From positions 310,001-374,000 of the forward strand of contig JAGTXO010000009.1 in assembly GCA_019448385.1 (NCBI GenBank): 64,000 nucleotides of DNA, given 5' to 3'. Shown here piece after piece: positions 36,396 through 46,086 of the stretch (position 1 is its first letter; the number at the start of each line of letters is the position of its first letter). A program made the translations under genes and the position numbers. This DNA is from Diacronema lutheri. Its lineage: Eukaryota > Haptophyta > Pavlovophyceae > Pavlovales > Pavlovaceae. The notes beneath the pieces were generated by a model. The model did not search any database, was not told where the DNA came from, and was given only the letters and a program-made list of their open reading frames with translations.

Positions 36396-39182
36396 TCATT
36401 GCGTGTAAAGCCATACGAGGTTGGCCGAGCGCTGCTGTCCGGCGTCCTCCACGGCAGATGCGCGACTCGCCTTGCCTGCTGCGCCGCGCGGGTGCTGCCG
36501 CAGCGTCGCCGCGTCGCGCTGCACGCGCGTTGCGTCCCCGCCGCCAAAGAGCAGATGCCCCGCCGTCTCTGGCACCCACACGGCCTTGGCCTTCGCCGGC
36601 TTGTCCGCGCGCAGCGCTCGCCGCGCTCCCTCCTGCCCAAAGCGCACGGACGACTTGCCCGCGACCGACGCGTCGAGCTTGCGTGTGCTCGTCTGCCCGT
36701 CGAGATCGCGCCCAAAGATGAGTGTATCGACTGAGTCGTTTAAGAAGGCCGCGTTCGGCTTGCGCGCCACCTTGCCCAGCGGGTCAAGCCGCCTCTCGTC
36801 GAAGTGCAGCTGCGCAGAGCTCTTGCCCGCAACGTCGGCGCTCGGCTTGCGCGGCGATCGGTGGCGGTCAACGTCGCGCAGCAGCGCGAGCTCGGCGCTT
36901 GTCTGCACGCGCGCGCGCGCCGCGCAGCGGGGTGGCGCGCACGTTGGCTGATGGAGGAGGGGCTTCGGCGGCGCCACGCCGCGCACGCGGGCGCGCGCGG
37001 GCGCGCGCGGCGTGGCGCTCACGTCGGGCACCCACGCGCTGTTCCGGACCTTGACCGGACCGACGCCCAGCTCGCCCGTGCGCACGGCGTCCAACTCGAC
37101 CTGCTCCGTCGACTTGCCCGCCGCGTCCGGGTCGTGCGTGCGCGGCTGCGTGTCGCCGTCCCGCTCGCGCCCAAAGATGGCTGTCTTCGCGTGCTCCAGC
37201 CGCCACGCCGACGTGCGCTCGCGCTCGCGCGCGGCGCGCGCGCCGACATGGTCGAGGGGCGCGCCGTCGCCGTCGGAGGCGAGCGAGCTCTTGCCCGCCG
37301 CGTCGCGGTCGTGCGTGCGCGGCTGCAGCTCCTGCCGATCAATGTCGCGCCCGTAGATGAGGTTGTCCGCGGTGTTGTGCGCCCACTGCGCGTTGAAGCG
37401 CGAGCGCACCCGGTCGCCGACATGGTCGTATCTGAGCGCCTCATCGCCGTACGCGGTTGAGCGCTTGCCCGCCGCGGTTGGGTCGTGCTCGCGCGGCGGG
37501 AGCTGCTTGTTCACGTCGCGCCCGCCGAAGATGAGCTCGTCGCTCGTCTGCGCGCGCGCACGGCCGGCGCGCGGCGAGGCGGTGTTCTCGTGAGGCAGGC
37601 CGGCCGATCGGATCGGACCGCGAGCCAAGGTTGTCCGGGTGTGCGCCAGAGCCGGGCCGCACACCGCCAGAGCCGGACCGCGAGCGGAGGTTGTCCGGGT
37701 GTGCGCGCGGCGGGTGTGCGCGCGGCGCGGCTCTGGCCATCGCACACGCGCGCGCCGTGTGCGCGCAGCGCGTACGTCAAGCACCCAGGCCTGGTTGCTC
37801 TTGGCCGCAGCCGGCCTTGCCTCCATGAGCGTCTCGCGCGCAAAGCGCCAATCAATTTGCGCAGAGCTCCTGCCTGCGCGCCCATCATGGGGGCGCAACC
37901 TGATGCGCTCCTGGTAATCAACATCCGCCGAATAGATCCAATCGTCAACGATGTCGTGCTTCCACGCGATCGGCTTGCGCGCGGTGCTGCCCTCGTGCAC
38001 GCGCACGTGCTGCTCGCCGATCTGCGCGGACGTGAGCCCCGCCATGTCCGGCTCGGGTGTGCGCACGGCGCCGTCGAGGTCCTTGTCGTGCCCGTAGATC
38101 GCGTCGTCTGCCGTGTCGCGCACCCAGCGCGCGTTGGGCTTGGTGCGGTGCGCGCGCGCGCCCACATTGTCCAGATGGTCGTCGTCCGCGTCGACGGCCG
38201 CCGTCGCCTTGCCCGCCGTGTCGGGCGCGTGTGCGCGCAGCGGCGCCTTGCGCTGGTCGAGGTCGTGCGAGTACAGCAGCTCGTCGGCGGTGTCTGCCAC
38301 CCACGCCGAGTTGTGCGAGCGCGCGCGCGGCGCGGCGCGGTTGTCCAGGTAGTCATCGTCCGCGTCGAAGGCCGACGTCGCGCGCCCTGCCACGTCGGGA
38401 GCGTGCGCGCGAGGCGGGCCGCGCGCGCGGTCGAGGTCGCGGCCGTAGAGGAGGACGTCGGCTTCGGTACTCGTCCATGCCGGGTCGGGCTTGGTGTTGA
38501 CGAAGCGCTCGTGCAGCAGCTGCGCGCGGACGTCGTCGGCCGTCGCGCGCCCGCGCGCGCCCTCCGGCTTGGGTCGCATGATCACCGGCTCGTCGGCAGG
38601 GAGGTCGCCGGTCAAAATGTTCCCATTGGCCTTGAGCCACGGTTCGACCAGCGCGCGCCGGCTGGGAGAAGCGCCCTTGTCGCCGCGCCCGATCTGGTCG
38701 GGGGTGGGCACGATATCGGTGGGTAAAGACGCGCGGAACTCGACCTCACCAGGCTTGGGCGGCAGCGGCTTGTACGGGTTGGAGCCGTCGTAGTCAGGCG
38801 CGAACATCTTGCGCGTCGCGACGCCCGAATGCACGGCGTGGATCGCCTTGGCCGCACCGAGCAAGTCGGCGCGGAAGAGCCGGCTCGAGAGCTGACCGGG
38901 CTCGTGACCCTCGATGGCCGTGGCCGGCAGCACGCGCAGCGGCGACGCGCGCCGGCGCGGGCTCTCCGACCCGCCCGCGCCCCCGCGCGGGCTCGGCGCG
39001 CGCCGCGGGCTCTCAGGCCGCGCGGCGGACTCCTTCGCCCTGAACCAGCCCGGCCGGGGGGAGCGGGGCGTGCCGCGGGCTGAACGCGGCGTGCCGCCTT
39101 CGCCTCCCTCGCCGCCCTCGCGCGCCGTACGCGGCGTGCCCCGCTCTGTCCTCGGTGTCTCACGAGGCGCATCCTCCATCAT
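36396..39182 (-). CDS. Ten-repeat protein with W-x-x-D-T-A-D-x-L-I-Y-G-R-D motif
   Basis: Three exons (39182-37776, 37547-37023, 36902-36396) encode 812 residues. After a disordered N-terminus with T-P-R and S-P-R motifs come ten tandem repeats of about 57 residues and a partial eleventh. Each starts with a Trp/Phe strand and an acidic motif (SAWVADTADELLYSHDLDQ, ARWVRDTADDAIYGHDKD, AQWAHNTADNLIYGRDID, AAFLNDSVDTLIFGRDLD), then H-x-P/D-x-x-A-G-K-S/A-S/T and a basic, Asn-containing end. Introns of 228 and 120 bp (donors gtacgc, gtgagc) fall at the same place, right after W-V-x-D, in repeats 5 and 8. Both are phase 0. I recognise no family. Start ATG 39182 is preceded by CCCAATTTT. Confidence 0.75.
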   Translation of the reverse strand: MMEDAPRETPRTERGTPRTAREGGEGGEGGTPRSARGTPRSPRPGWFRAKESAARPESPRRAPSPRGGAGGSESPRRRASPLRVLPATAIEGHEPGQLSSRLFRADLLGAAKAIHAVHSGVATRKMFAPDYDGSNPYKPLPPKPGEVEFRASLPTDIVPTPDQIGRGDKGASPSRRALVEPWLKANGNILTGDLPADEPVIMRPKPEGARGRATADDVRAQLLHERFVNTKPDPAWTSTEADVLLYGRDLDRARGPPRAHAPDVAGRATSAFDADDDYLDNRAAPRARSHNSAWVADTADELLYSHDLDQRKAPLRAHAPDTAGKATAAVDADDDHLDNVGARAHRTKPNARWVRDTADDAIYGHDKDLDGAVRTPEPDMAGLTSAQIGEQHVRVHEGSTARKPIAWKHDIVDDWIYSADVDYQERIRLRPHDGRAGRSSAQIDWRFARETLMEARPAAAKSNQAWVLDVRAARTRRARVRWPEPRRAHTRRAHTRTTSARGPALAVCGPALAHTRTTLARGPIRSAGLPHENTASPRAGRARAQTSDELIFGGRDVNKQLPPREHDPTAAGKRSTAYGDEALRYDHVGDRVRSRFNAQWAHNTADNLIYGRDIDRQELQPRTHDRDAAGKSSLASDGDGAPLDHVGARAARERERTSAWRLEHAKTAIFGRERDGDTQPRTHDPDAAGKSTEQVELDAVRTGELGVGPVKVRNSAWVPDVSATPRAPARARVRGVAPPKPLLHQPTCAPPRCAARARVQTSAELALLRDVDRHRSPRKPSADVAGKSSAQLHFDERRLDPLGKVARKPNAAFLNDSVDTLIFGRDLDGQTSTRKLDASVAGKSSVRFGQEGARRALRADKPAKAKAVWVPETAGHLLFGGGDATRVQRDAATLRQHPRGAAGKASRASAVEDAGQQRSANLVWLYTQ

Positions 39183-39411
39183 CGTGTCCCAAAATTGGGT
39201 CCGCCTGGAAACGTCCGTGCCTGGAAACGTCCGCGCTGCGCGCACAGCCTGACGGGCGGCAGGCCCGCGTCATCAAAGGCCGCGTCGACCCCGTTGTGCC
39301 GTCGACCCCGCCGCGGCGGACGCTGGGCCACGACGGTGTGGCACGCGCTGCCACGCGCAACTTGGCGACCGCCGTTTGATTGTGGTTCGCCCTCCCCGCC
39401 CCCCTCCGCAG
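39183..39411. promoter_or_regulatory. Intergenic flank with CCCAATTTTGGG palindrome
   Basis: 229 bases between the repeat-protein start and the carrier stop. A near-palindromic cccaaaattggg lies at 39188-39199, a few bases before the ATG. A short duplication (gaaacgtccg) follows at about 39208-39232. Nothing else is seen. Confidence 0.35.
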
Positions 39412-40440
39412 CTATACACACGTCTTCGTGAGGCGGTCGAGCCTCGCCTGCTCGCGCCTGCGCGCCTCGCGCCGCAGCATGCCAATGAAGGCGAGTGTGA
39501 GCGTCACATGCGGGATTGTTCGATACATTGACGCGCCAACGCCTTTGAAGAAGGCGAGCGCGCCCTCGGTGCGCAGCATCTTGACGACGCAGTCGGCCGC
39601 GCCGCTGTACAGCAGCCCGCGCCCGGCCGCGTCGACGCGTTGGTTGTAGAGCCGCACGCGCACCACGTCGGGCGGGTTGATCGTGTACGTGAGCACGATT
39701 GCCGCGACGGCCGCGGCGGCCATGTCCGTCGCAAAGCCCGGCGCGACGACGGACGAGCTGACGAGCGCGTCCTTCACGCGCCCGTCGACCGCGAGCGTCA
39801 CCGCCGTGCCCACCGATGAACGCAGCACCGACACGCCCGTGCCCTTCCACAGCGAGAGCAAGCCCTCGTCGCGCACCATACGCCGTGCGATCCTCGGCCA
39901 CTCGCCCGCGCTGGCCTCGTCGAGCGCGCTCGCGCCGCGGCGGCCGACGGCCTGCACGCGGCTCTTGAGCAGGTCGAGCGGGTTGCACACGAGCGCAGAA
40001 ATCCCGCCCGAGGTGAAGCCGGCGACGAAGCGCTTGACGGTCGGCGCGGGCCCGTCGGTGTCTGAGTGTATACGCAACAGCAGTGGGTCGTACAGGCCGA
40101 GGCGGAAGAAGTTCTTCGAGGACTCGCGCACGAGCGAGAGCGAGAGCCCGCGCTGCAATCCGCCGACTCCCTGCTGCCGGTACGTGTCCACCATGCAGCC
40201 GATCGTGCTCGCGTACGGCCGCGGCGCGTCAGGCGGCAGCAGCTCGTTCTGCAGCTTGAGGCGCGTCTGCGCGACGTCAAACGGGTTGGTGAAGAGCGCG
40301 GCGAGCGCCGCGCCCGTTGACGAGAGCAGGCAGCCAAACAGGCCGTCTCGAGCGTACCGCGGGCTCAGCGCGCCTGGGGAAGGCGGCGGCCAGGCCCTGA
40401 GCTCGTCGGATCTCGCACTCGCTCCGCGCTCGTCGTGCAT
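39412..40440 (-). CDS. Mitochondrial carrier family (SLC25) protein
   Basis: A 342-residue single-exon protein from ATG 40440. It has three homologous repeats, each with the carrier signature: NPFDVAQTRLKLQ, NPLDLLKSRVQA and NPPDVVRVRLYNQ. Each is followed by a second helix with the G-x-x-x-L-x-x-G / W-K-G pattern (GGLQRGL, LLSLWKGTG, LAFFKGVG). The order and the PF/L/P-D-x-x motifs fit SLC25A34/35-like or oxaloacetate/dicarboxylate carriers, but the substrate residues cannot be called by eye. It is expected in the inner mitochondrial membrane. Confidence 0.9.
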   Translation of the reverse strand: MHDERGASARSDELRAWPPPSPGALSPRYARDGLFGCLLSSTGAALAALFTNPFDVAQTRLKLQNELLPPDAPRPYASTIGCMVDTYRQQGVGGLQRGLSLSLVRESSKNFFRLGLYDPLLLRIHSDTDGPAPTVKRFVAGFTSGGISALVCNPLDLLKSRVQAVGRRGASALDEASAGEWPRIARRMVRDEGLLSLWKGTGVSVLRSSVGTAVTLAVDGRVKDALVSSSVVAPGFATDMAAAAVAAIVLTYTINPPDVVRVRLYNQRVDAAGRGLLYSGAADCVVKMLRTEGALAFFKGVGASMYRTIPHVTLTLAFIGMLRREARRREQARLDRLTKTCV

Positions 40441-40726
40441 CGTGCCGCCCGTTCTCGGACACTTTCCGGTCAGACGGCCGTGTGTGATGACAGTCGTACT
40501 CTTTTTCCTTTTCGTCACTCGCACTCGTAGCGTCACTGACACTCGACAACGCGGGGGTCGAGCAGCGTCACGCCATCGTCGACGACGGCACGCACACATC
40601 GGATGGGCCACCAAATGCCGATGCCGAGCGCAGCGCGGCTTGGCGCCCCCCGATGCTGTCACCCGCTGCCACCATGGGCCATGGCGCGTGCGGCACGGCG
40701 CGGGCGCAGCGTACCGCGGGCGCGGC

Positions 40727-42735
40727 CTACGCCGGCTCCTTCTTCGCCTTGGGCGGCACCGTGTTGGGTTGGCGCGTCACGCTGATCACGCGCTCCCACG
40801 TCTGGCCGTGCGGGTCCATCTGCCGCGGCGAGTTCTTGACCATCGCGCCGATCGGGATGTACACGAGTCGGTTGTTACGCATTCCCACGGAGAAGGCCGT
40901 GTAGCCCGCCTAAGCGCGGAAAGGGGGGGGGGGGGGGGGGGGGGGGGTCGCGAGCTCGTCTGCCCACCCGCCCGCAGCCGTCGTGCGCGGCCGCGCGCGG
41001 CCGCGCGCGGCGCAGCGCGGCGCAGCGCGCGGCGCGCTACGCGCACGCGCGCGGTCGCACACCATCGCGCCGTGCACGACGTTCTGCGCGAGGAGCTCGG
41101 TGTAAATCGAATCGGCAGCGTTGGCCGGCACGGAGCGGATCATGTATGAGGGGTCGATGTACTTGACCGTCGCGGGCTTGCCCTTGGATTTAAAATGCGC
41201 GACGATCTGGTCCTTGAGCCACAGCCCGAGCTCGGGCAGCTTGCGGTTGCCGCCCGCATCAACGATGGCGGAGGTGCCCAACACATCCTCGCCCGCGCCC
41301 TCGGCGACGACGACGACCGCCGACCCCTTTTGCTCGAGCACGCGCTCGAGGTGCTGCAGGCAACCGCGATCACCGTCGGTGACGACGGGCACCTCTGGCA
41401 CGAGGCACAAGTCGACCTCGCCCGAGCAGAGCGTGGCGTGTACTGCGATCATGCCGGACGAGCGCCCCATCAGCTTGACGATCCCGATGCCGTTGGGCAG
41501 GTTGCACCGCGCCTCAACCTGCGCCGAGCGAATAGCGAGTTGCGCCTCTGCGACGGCCGTGTCGAAGCCGAAGGAGCGGTCGAGCATGTCGATGTCGTTG
41601 TCAATCGTCTTGGGCACGCCACACACCTGCAGCGCCGAGTGCGCACAACCCGGGGGGGGGGGGGGGGGGCAGTGCGGTGCGCAGCGGCGGGCGGCGAGCT
41701 GAGCGTACGGCTGGCGCGCGGGCTGACGGACGGTCGTCGCGGCCACAGCGACGCGAGCGGCCATGGCGGCAGCTGGCCATGCAACCGACGCGGCGGGTGC
41801 GCGCCTCGAGATGCGCGCACGGCGATGTTAAGACGCCGTTTCTTCGCCTCCTCCGCAATCTTGTCCGCAGCGCGGTGCGTGCCGTCGCCGCCCACGACGT
41901 AGAGCTGGCAGATTGAGTGGCGCTTGAGAAATTGAAAAGTCTTCTCCAGGTCGAACGAGCCGCGCCCCGAGCCGATGAAGGTGCCGCCCATCTTCTGGAT
42001 ACCGTCAACCACGTCCAGCGTGAGCTCGATCGGCGGCGAAGAGGCTTCGTCAAAGCCCTGGTAGCCGCCGCGCACGCCGAGGACCTGCTGCGCGCCGTAG
42101 AGCGAGATGAGCGTGCGCACGATGCCCTGGATGATGTTGTTCAGCCCGGGGCACAGCCCGCCGCACGTGACGATCGCCGCGCGCACGGCGGACGGCTCGA
42201 AGTGCAGCTCGGAGCGCGGGCCAGCGCGCAGGAAGGCGGTCGAGATCGTGTCGCCGGCGGCGGAGCGCACGATGTCCTGCAGGATCGCGTCCTGCGCGCC
42301 GAGCAGCTGGTTGTACTCACGCTGGTACCCGCCGTCGTCCGCGCCGAGGTCCATCTTGTTGCGCCGGCCCGCCTTTGGCGCGTACTCGGAGAGGTGCGCG
42401 ACGACAAACATGAAGACCGACTCGATGCGCACGTCGCCGAGCATGACGAGCTCGCAATCGAGGCCCTGCGGGTGCTTCTTCGACACGTGCTTGCGAATCA
42501 TCTGCACCGCCTCGCGCCAACGGCCGAGCGCCGTGTCGGCCACGGGCGAGAAGGAGCGCGCCTTGAGGTCAAAGATCTCGCCGGCCGCACGCTTCTTCTC
42601 GGCGGCCGCCTGCACGGCGGCGAGCTCGCGTCGCTCGCGCCGGCGCGTGTACGCAAGCACCACGGCGACGAGGGTCGCGGCCGCGCCCACGCCGAACGCC
42701 ACGCCCTGCAGCAGCGAGCTCGACGCGCGCAACAT
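40727..42735 (-). CDS. 6-phosphofructokinase, plant-like ATP type, membrane-anchored
   Basis: Three exons (42735-41821, 41626-41063, 40909-40727) encode 553 residues. Glycolytic PFK motifs: VTCGGLCPGLNN (nucleotide loop), VGGDGTHRAADKI (GGDG, typical of ATP- rather than PPi-dependent enzymes), GVPKTIDNDIDMLDRSFGFDTAV (catalytic loop with TIDND) and MGRSSGMIAVHA. The N-terminus has a hydrophobic anchor (GVAFGVGAAATLVAVVLAY) followed by RRRERR, unusual for a PFK and suggestive of tethering to a membrane. Introns are 194 and 153 bp, phase 0, donors gtgcgc and gtgtgc; both contain long C runs on the sense strand (18 and 25 bases). It catalyses fructose-6-phosphate phosphorylation. Confidence 0.92.
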
Positions 42736-42841
42736 CGGACCCCTTCGGCCGAAGAGGCGACCGCTTCGGGGGTCGGGGGCGGCGGCGGGCGGGCGTCAAC
42801 GATGGCGGATCTCGACGCCGCGTGACCCGCGGATCGATCGC
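42736..42841. promoter_or_regulatory. 106-bp divergent promoter of PFK and SET/oxygenase genes
   Basis: The two ATGs are 106 bases apart on opposite strands. No TATA-like or AT-rich element stands out. Confidence 0.3.
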
Positions 42842-45800
42842 ATGTTCTCGTTCGCGTTCGGCGAGGATGCGCCGGCGGCGGCCGCCCCTACGCGCGTCGA
42901 TGCGGCGCGGAGCGAATCTCTCGCCGCGCTCTTCGCGGATCCACGCGCGCACGGCGCCAGCGCGGGCGCGCCGAACGCCGCAGCCTCAGAACCGTGCGCG
43001 CACGCGCCGCCGCCGATGCCCGACCGCGCGCGCTTGCTCGAGCGTGCGCGCGCGGTGCACCCAACGCTGCGTGTGCTGCCCGACGCTTGCGCGGCGCGCT
43101 TTGCGCGCGTGCGCACCACCGTCGCCGTCCGCAAGGGCGAGGTGATCGCCGACGAGCTGCCCGCGCTCTGCACGCAGACGCTTAGCGACGTGGACGCACG
43201 CGAAGGCGCGGTCGTGTGCGCGCGGTGCGGCACGCACCTCGGCGACGCTGCGGAGCAGCTCGGCGTGCAGCTAGGCCAGTGGCGCTGCGCGCCCGCAACC
43301 GGCGAGGCCGCGCCACGCCCGCCCGAAGCCCTGCCGCCGCTCGACGCGAACGCACGCGCGCCCGCGGGCGAGGCGGCCGCGCCGGCGGGTGGCTCGCTCG
43401 GCTGCCGCTTGCGCTGCGGCGCGGTGTACTGCGGCGCGGCGTGCGAGGCGGAAGCGTGGGCGCTCGGCCACGCGCTGCTGTGCACCGGCGGCCTCGGCCC
43501 TGCCCACCCGCTCTGCGAATTCCGCCGGCACGCGCGGCGCAGCACTGAGACGTTCCTGATCGGTGCGCACGTGCTCGCCGCCGCGCTCGCCGCGCGCTCA
43601 CCTCCGCTCGAGCTGCTGGAGCGCGCGCCGCCCGCCGAGCTGGCCGCGCATGCCGGCGCGCGCGCCGATGCCGGTCAGACCTGCTGGTCACGCGCCGTCG
43701 CGCGCGACCAGCCGGCGAGCGCGCGCGCACGCGCCGAGTGGGCGGCCTTGTGCGCCTCGCTCGACGTGCCCGAGGAGGACGCGTGCGAGGCGCGCGGCGG
43801 GGCGGCAGAGTTGGCGGAGGCGAATGGGATCGACGGCGGCGCGAACGCACACGTGCGCTCGCGCGCGGACGATCGACATGAGCGCGGCGACGGCGACGGC
43901 GACGGCGACTGCGACGGCGACGGCGACAACGATGGCGACGGCAACTATGGCGACGGCGACAACTATGGCGACGGCAACTATGGCGACGGCGACAACGATG
44001 GCGACGGCGAGCTCTGGTGGGCGAGGCGCGCGCGCGCGCTCTGCGCGCCGCCCGATGCGAGCCGCGCGGCGGCCGCGCGCTGGCTGCGCGCGGCCGCGCA
44101 TGCGCAAGAGGAGACATCGGAAAGCTTCGCGCTGCTCGCGTCGGGCATCACACTCGTCGCGACGAGCGCGGGCGCCCTGCCCGCGCGCTGGGCGCCGTTG
44201 CTGCGCGGCGCGCGCGCGCTCCGCCGGCATGCCGTGTGTCTCGCGCGCCTCGAGGAGCGTCTCGTCGCTGTGCGCACCGAGCCTGCGCGCCTGCTGCGCT
44301 ACTGCTCGCGCCTGTACGCCGCGCGCGCCATGCCCGAGCGCGCCGCCGCAGTCCATCGGCTGAGGCCGCTGCTCGAGCGCACGCGGTCGCGCCAGGCGGA
44401 CGGCGATGAGGCGGAGGGCGTGGAGGACGCGAAGCCGCGCGCGCGCGCCTCGGTGACCAAACGCGCGCGCACGCTGCACGCAGCAACCACGGCGGGAAGT
44501 GGCAGCAATCACCGCACCACCGCCCCGCTCGGCTGCACCGACGTGCGCGGCCCGGCGACGAGCGTGCCACCCGCGTCCACGCCGGCGCACGGCGCGTCGC
44601 AGGCCGAGCGTGGAGCGGTCGCGACGGAGCGAGATGCGGCGCTGCTCTCTGCGCTCGCCGCCGACGCGCCGGCGCAGCTGCTGCGCGGCGCACATGTGCT
44701 TTTCCTTGCGCCCCTCGCGTGCGCGCTGTGTGACCATTCGTGTGCGCCGAGCGCGCAGCTCGACGCCGACGCCGACGCCGACGCTGGCGCGGACGCCAAC
44801 GCGGACGCCGACGCGGGGGGGCGCGGGCGCGCACGCGGCGGTGTGCGCGTCCGGCTGCGCGCGCTGCGCGACCTGCACGCCGGCGACGAGGTGACGCTCT
44901 CCTTCGTTGCGCCCACGCTGCCGCTCGCCGAACGGCGCGAGGCCCTGCGCGCCCTGCTCGGCGCGCGCGCCGCGCAGACGGGGCGCTGTGGCCGGCGCAC
45001 GTGCGCGTGTGCAACCTGGCAGTGCGCGTGCGAGCGCTGCGCGTTTGAGGCGCGCGTACACGGCGCGCTCGACACGCCCGCACTCCGCCGCCTCGCCTTC
45101 TGCGCGCTCGAAGACGGCCGTTTCGACGACGCGGAACGAATCTTCGATGCGTGGATCCGCGCGGCGCCGCACGATGGCGACGCGCACCATGCGCTCGGCG
45201 CCGCGCGCCTCTCGGCGGGACGGTGGGCGGGCGCGCGCGCGGCGTGGGCGCGAGGCATGGCGCTCGCGTCGGCGCACCCGCTGCTCGGCGCGCTCGCCGC
45301 CAAGGAGCGCGCGTACGACGTGCGCGGCGTAGCGGACGGCGGCGCAGCGGACGGCGGCACGGCTGCATGTGGCGCGGGCGCGCCTTGCGAAGTTGGCTCG
45401 TCGGCCGCCGCCGGCGCGGGGGCCCGGGCAGAACTGGCCGACGCGCCGCCGCCTGCGCCGTCGGCCGCCGCGTGGCGCGAGCTGAGTGGTCGGGCGGACG
45501 GCGGCCGCGTCTTCGCAACCGTCGAGCCGCTCTTCTCTCGCGCGGAGTGCCGCGCGCTGTGCGCCGCGGCCGAGGCGGCGGCCGCACGCGCGGGCGGCTG
45601 GAGCACCGGTCGCCACTATTCGGTGCCCACGACCGACTTGCCCGTGCACGCGCTCGCCGACGTGGCGGCCGCGTGGCGCGTCGTGTGCGCCCGTCGGCTC
45701 TTCCCGCTGCTGCGCGCGCAGTTTGAATTGGGTAGCGACGAGGAGCTGTGCACGCACGACGCCTTCGTCGTCAAGTACGAGGCTGGCAGGCAGGCGCTGC

Positions 45801-46030
45801 TCCCGCTGCACACGGACGAGGCGCAGCTGTCGGTGACTCTGCCGCTCAACGAGCGCACCGAGTACGATGGCGGCGGCACCTTCTTCGCGCACCTCGGCCG
45901 CGCGGTTGGCGCGGACGCGGGCCACGTCGTCTCGTTCGACTCGCACTTGCTGCACGGCGGCGACCCGATCACCCGCGGCGTGCGCTACATCGTCGCGGCC
46001 TTCTTGTACACAGCGCCCCGGAGACACTGA
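42842..46030 (+). CDS. MYND-SET (SMYD-like) protein fused to a 2OG-Fe(II) oxygenase
   Basis: A 1062-residue single-exon protein. A split SET/MYND layout is visible: the MYND-type zinc finger region (VVCARCG at about 124, then VYCGAACEAEAWALGH near 196), a SET core with CDHSCAPSAQLD (about 630) and GDEVTLSFVAP, and a Cys-rich post-SET (CACATWQCACERC). A TPR-like helical stretch follows. The C-terminal 200 residues are a prolyl-4-hydroxylase-type oxygenase: HTDEAQLSVTLPLN (about 990, the HxD iron ligands), then HGGDPITRGVRYIVA (the distal His and the Arg that binds 2-oxoglutarate). An Asp/Gly/Asn repeat lies at about 349-389. SMYD proteins methylate lysines; the coupled oxygenase suggests dual modification of one substrate (inference). 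Confidence 0.85.
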   Translation: MFSFAFGEDAPAAAAPTRVDAARSESLAALFADPRAHGASAGAPNAAASEPCAHAPPPMPDRARLLERARAVHPTLRVLPDACAARFARVRTTVAVRKGEVIADELPALCTQTLSDVDAREGAVVCARCGTHLGDAAEQLGVQLGQWRCAPATGEAAPRPPEALPPLDANARAPAGEAAAPAGGSLGCRLRCGAVYCGAACEAEAWALGHALLCTGGLGPAHPLCEFRRHARRSTETFLIGAHVLAAALAARSPPLELLERAPPAELAAHAGARADAGQTCWSRAVARDQPASARARAEWAALCASLDVPEEDACEARGGAAELAEANGIDGGANAHVRSRADDRHERGDGDGDGDCDGDGDNDGDGNYGDGDNYGDGNYGDGDNDGDGELWWARRARALCAPPDASRAAAARWLRAAAHAQEETSESFALLASGITLVATSAGALPARWAPLLRGARALRRHAVCLARLEERLVAVRTEPARLLRYCSRLYAARAMPERAAAVHRLRPLLERTRSRQADGDEAEGVEDAKPRARASVTKRARTLHAATTAGSGSNHRTTAPLGCTDVRGPATSVPPASTPAHGASQAERGAVATERDAALLSALAADAPAQLLRGAHVLFLAPLACALCDHSCAPSAQLDADADADAGADANADADAGGRGRARGGVRVRLRALRDLHAGDEVTLSFVAPTLPLAERREALRALLGARAAQTGRCGRRTCACATWQCACERCAFEARVHGALDTPALRRLAFCALEDGRFDDAERIFDAWIRAAPHDGDAHHALGAARLSAGRWAGARAAWARGMALASAHPLLGALAAKERAYDVRGVADGGAADGGTAACGAGAPCEVGSSAAAGAGARAELADAPPPAPSAAAWRELSGRADGGRVFATVEPLFSRAECRALCAAAEAAAARAGGWSTGRHYSVPTTDLPVHALADVAAAWRVVCARRLFPLLRAQFELGSDEELCTHDAFVVKYEAGRQALLPLHTDEAQLSVTLPLNERTEYDGGGTFFAHLGRAVGADAGHVVSFDSHLLHGGDPITRGVRYIVAAFLYTAPRRH
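43885..44010. repeat. Hexanucleotide-type repeat (ggcgac) encoding a Gly/Asp tract
   Basis: Repeats of ggcgac and the variant ggcaactat/ggcgacaac encode alternating G-D-G-D-G-N-Y units inside the SET/oxygenase gene. The unit is a multiple of three, so length changes keep the frame. It probably forms a flexible acidic linker. Confidence 0.85.
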
Positions 46031-46086
46031 TAGGGACATGAGCGGCTGAGTGCGGACAATTGGGACGGCGCGTTCAACGCGCGAGT

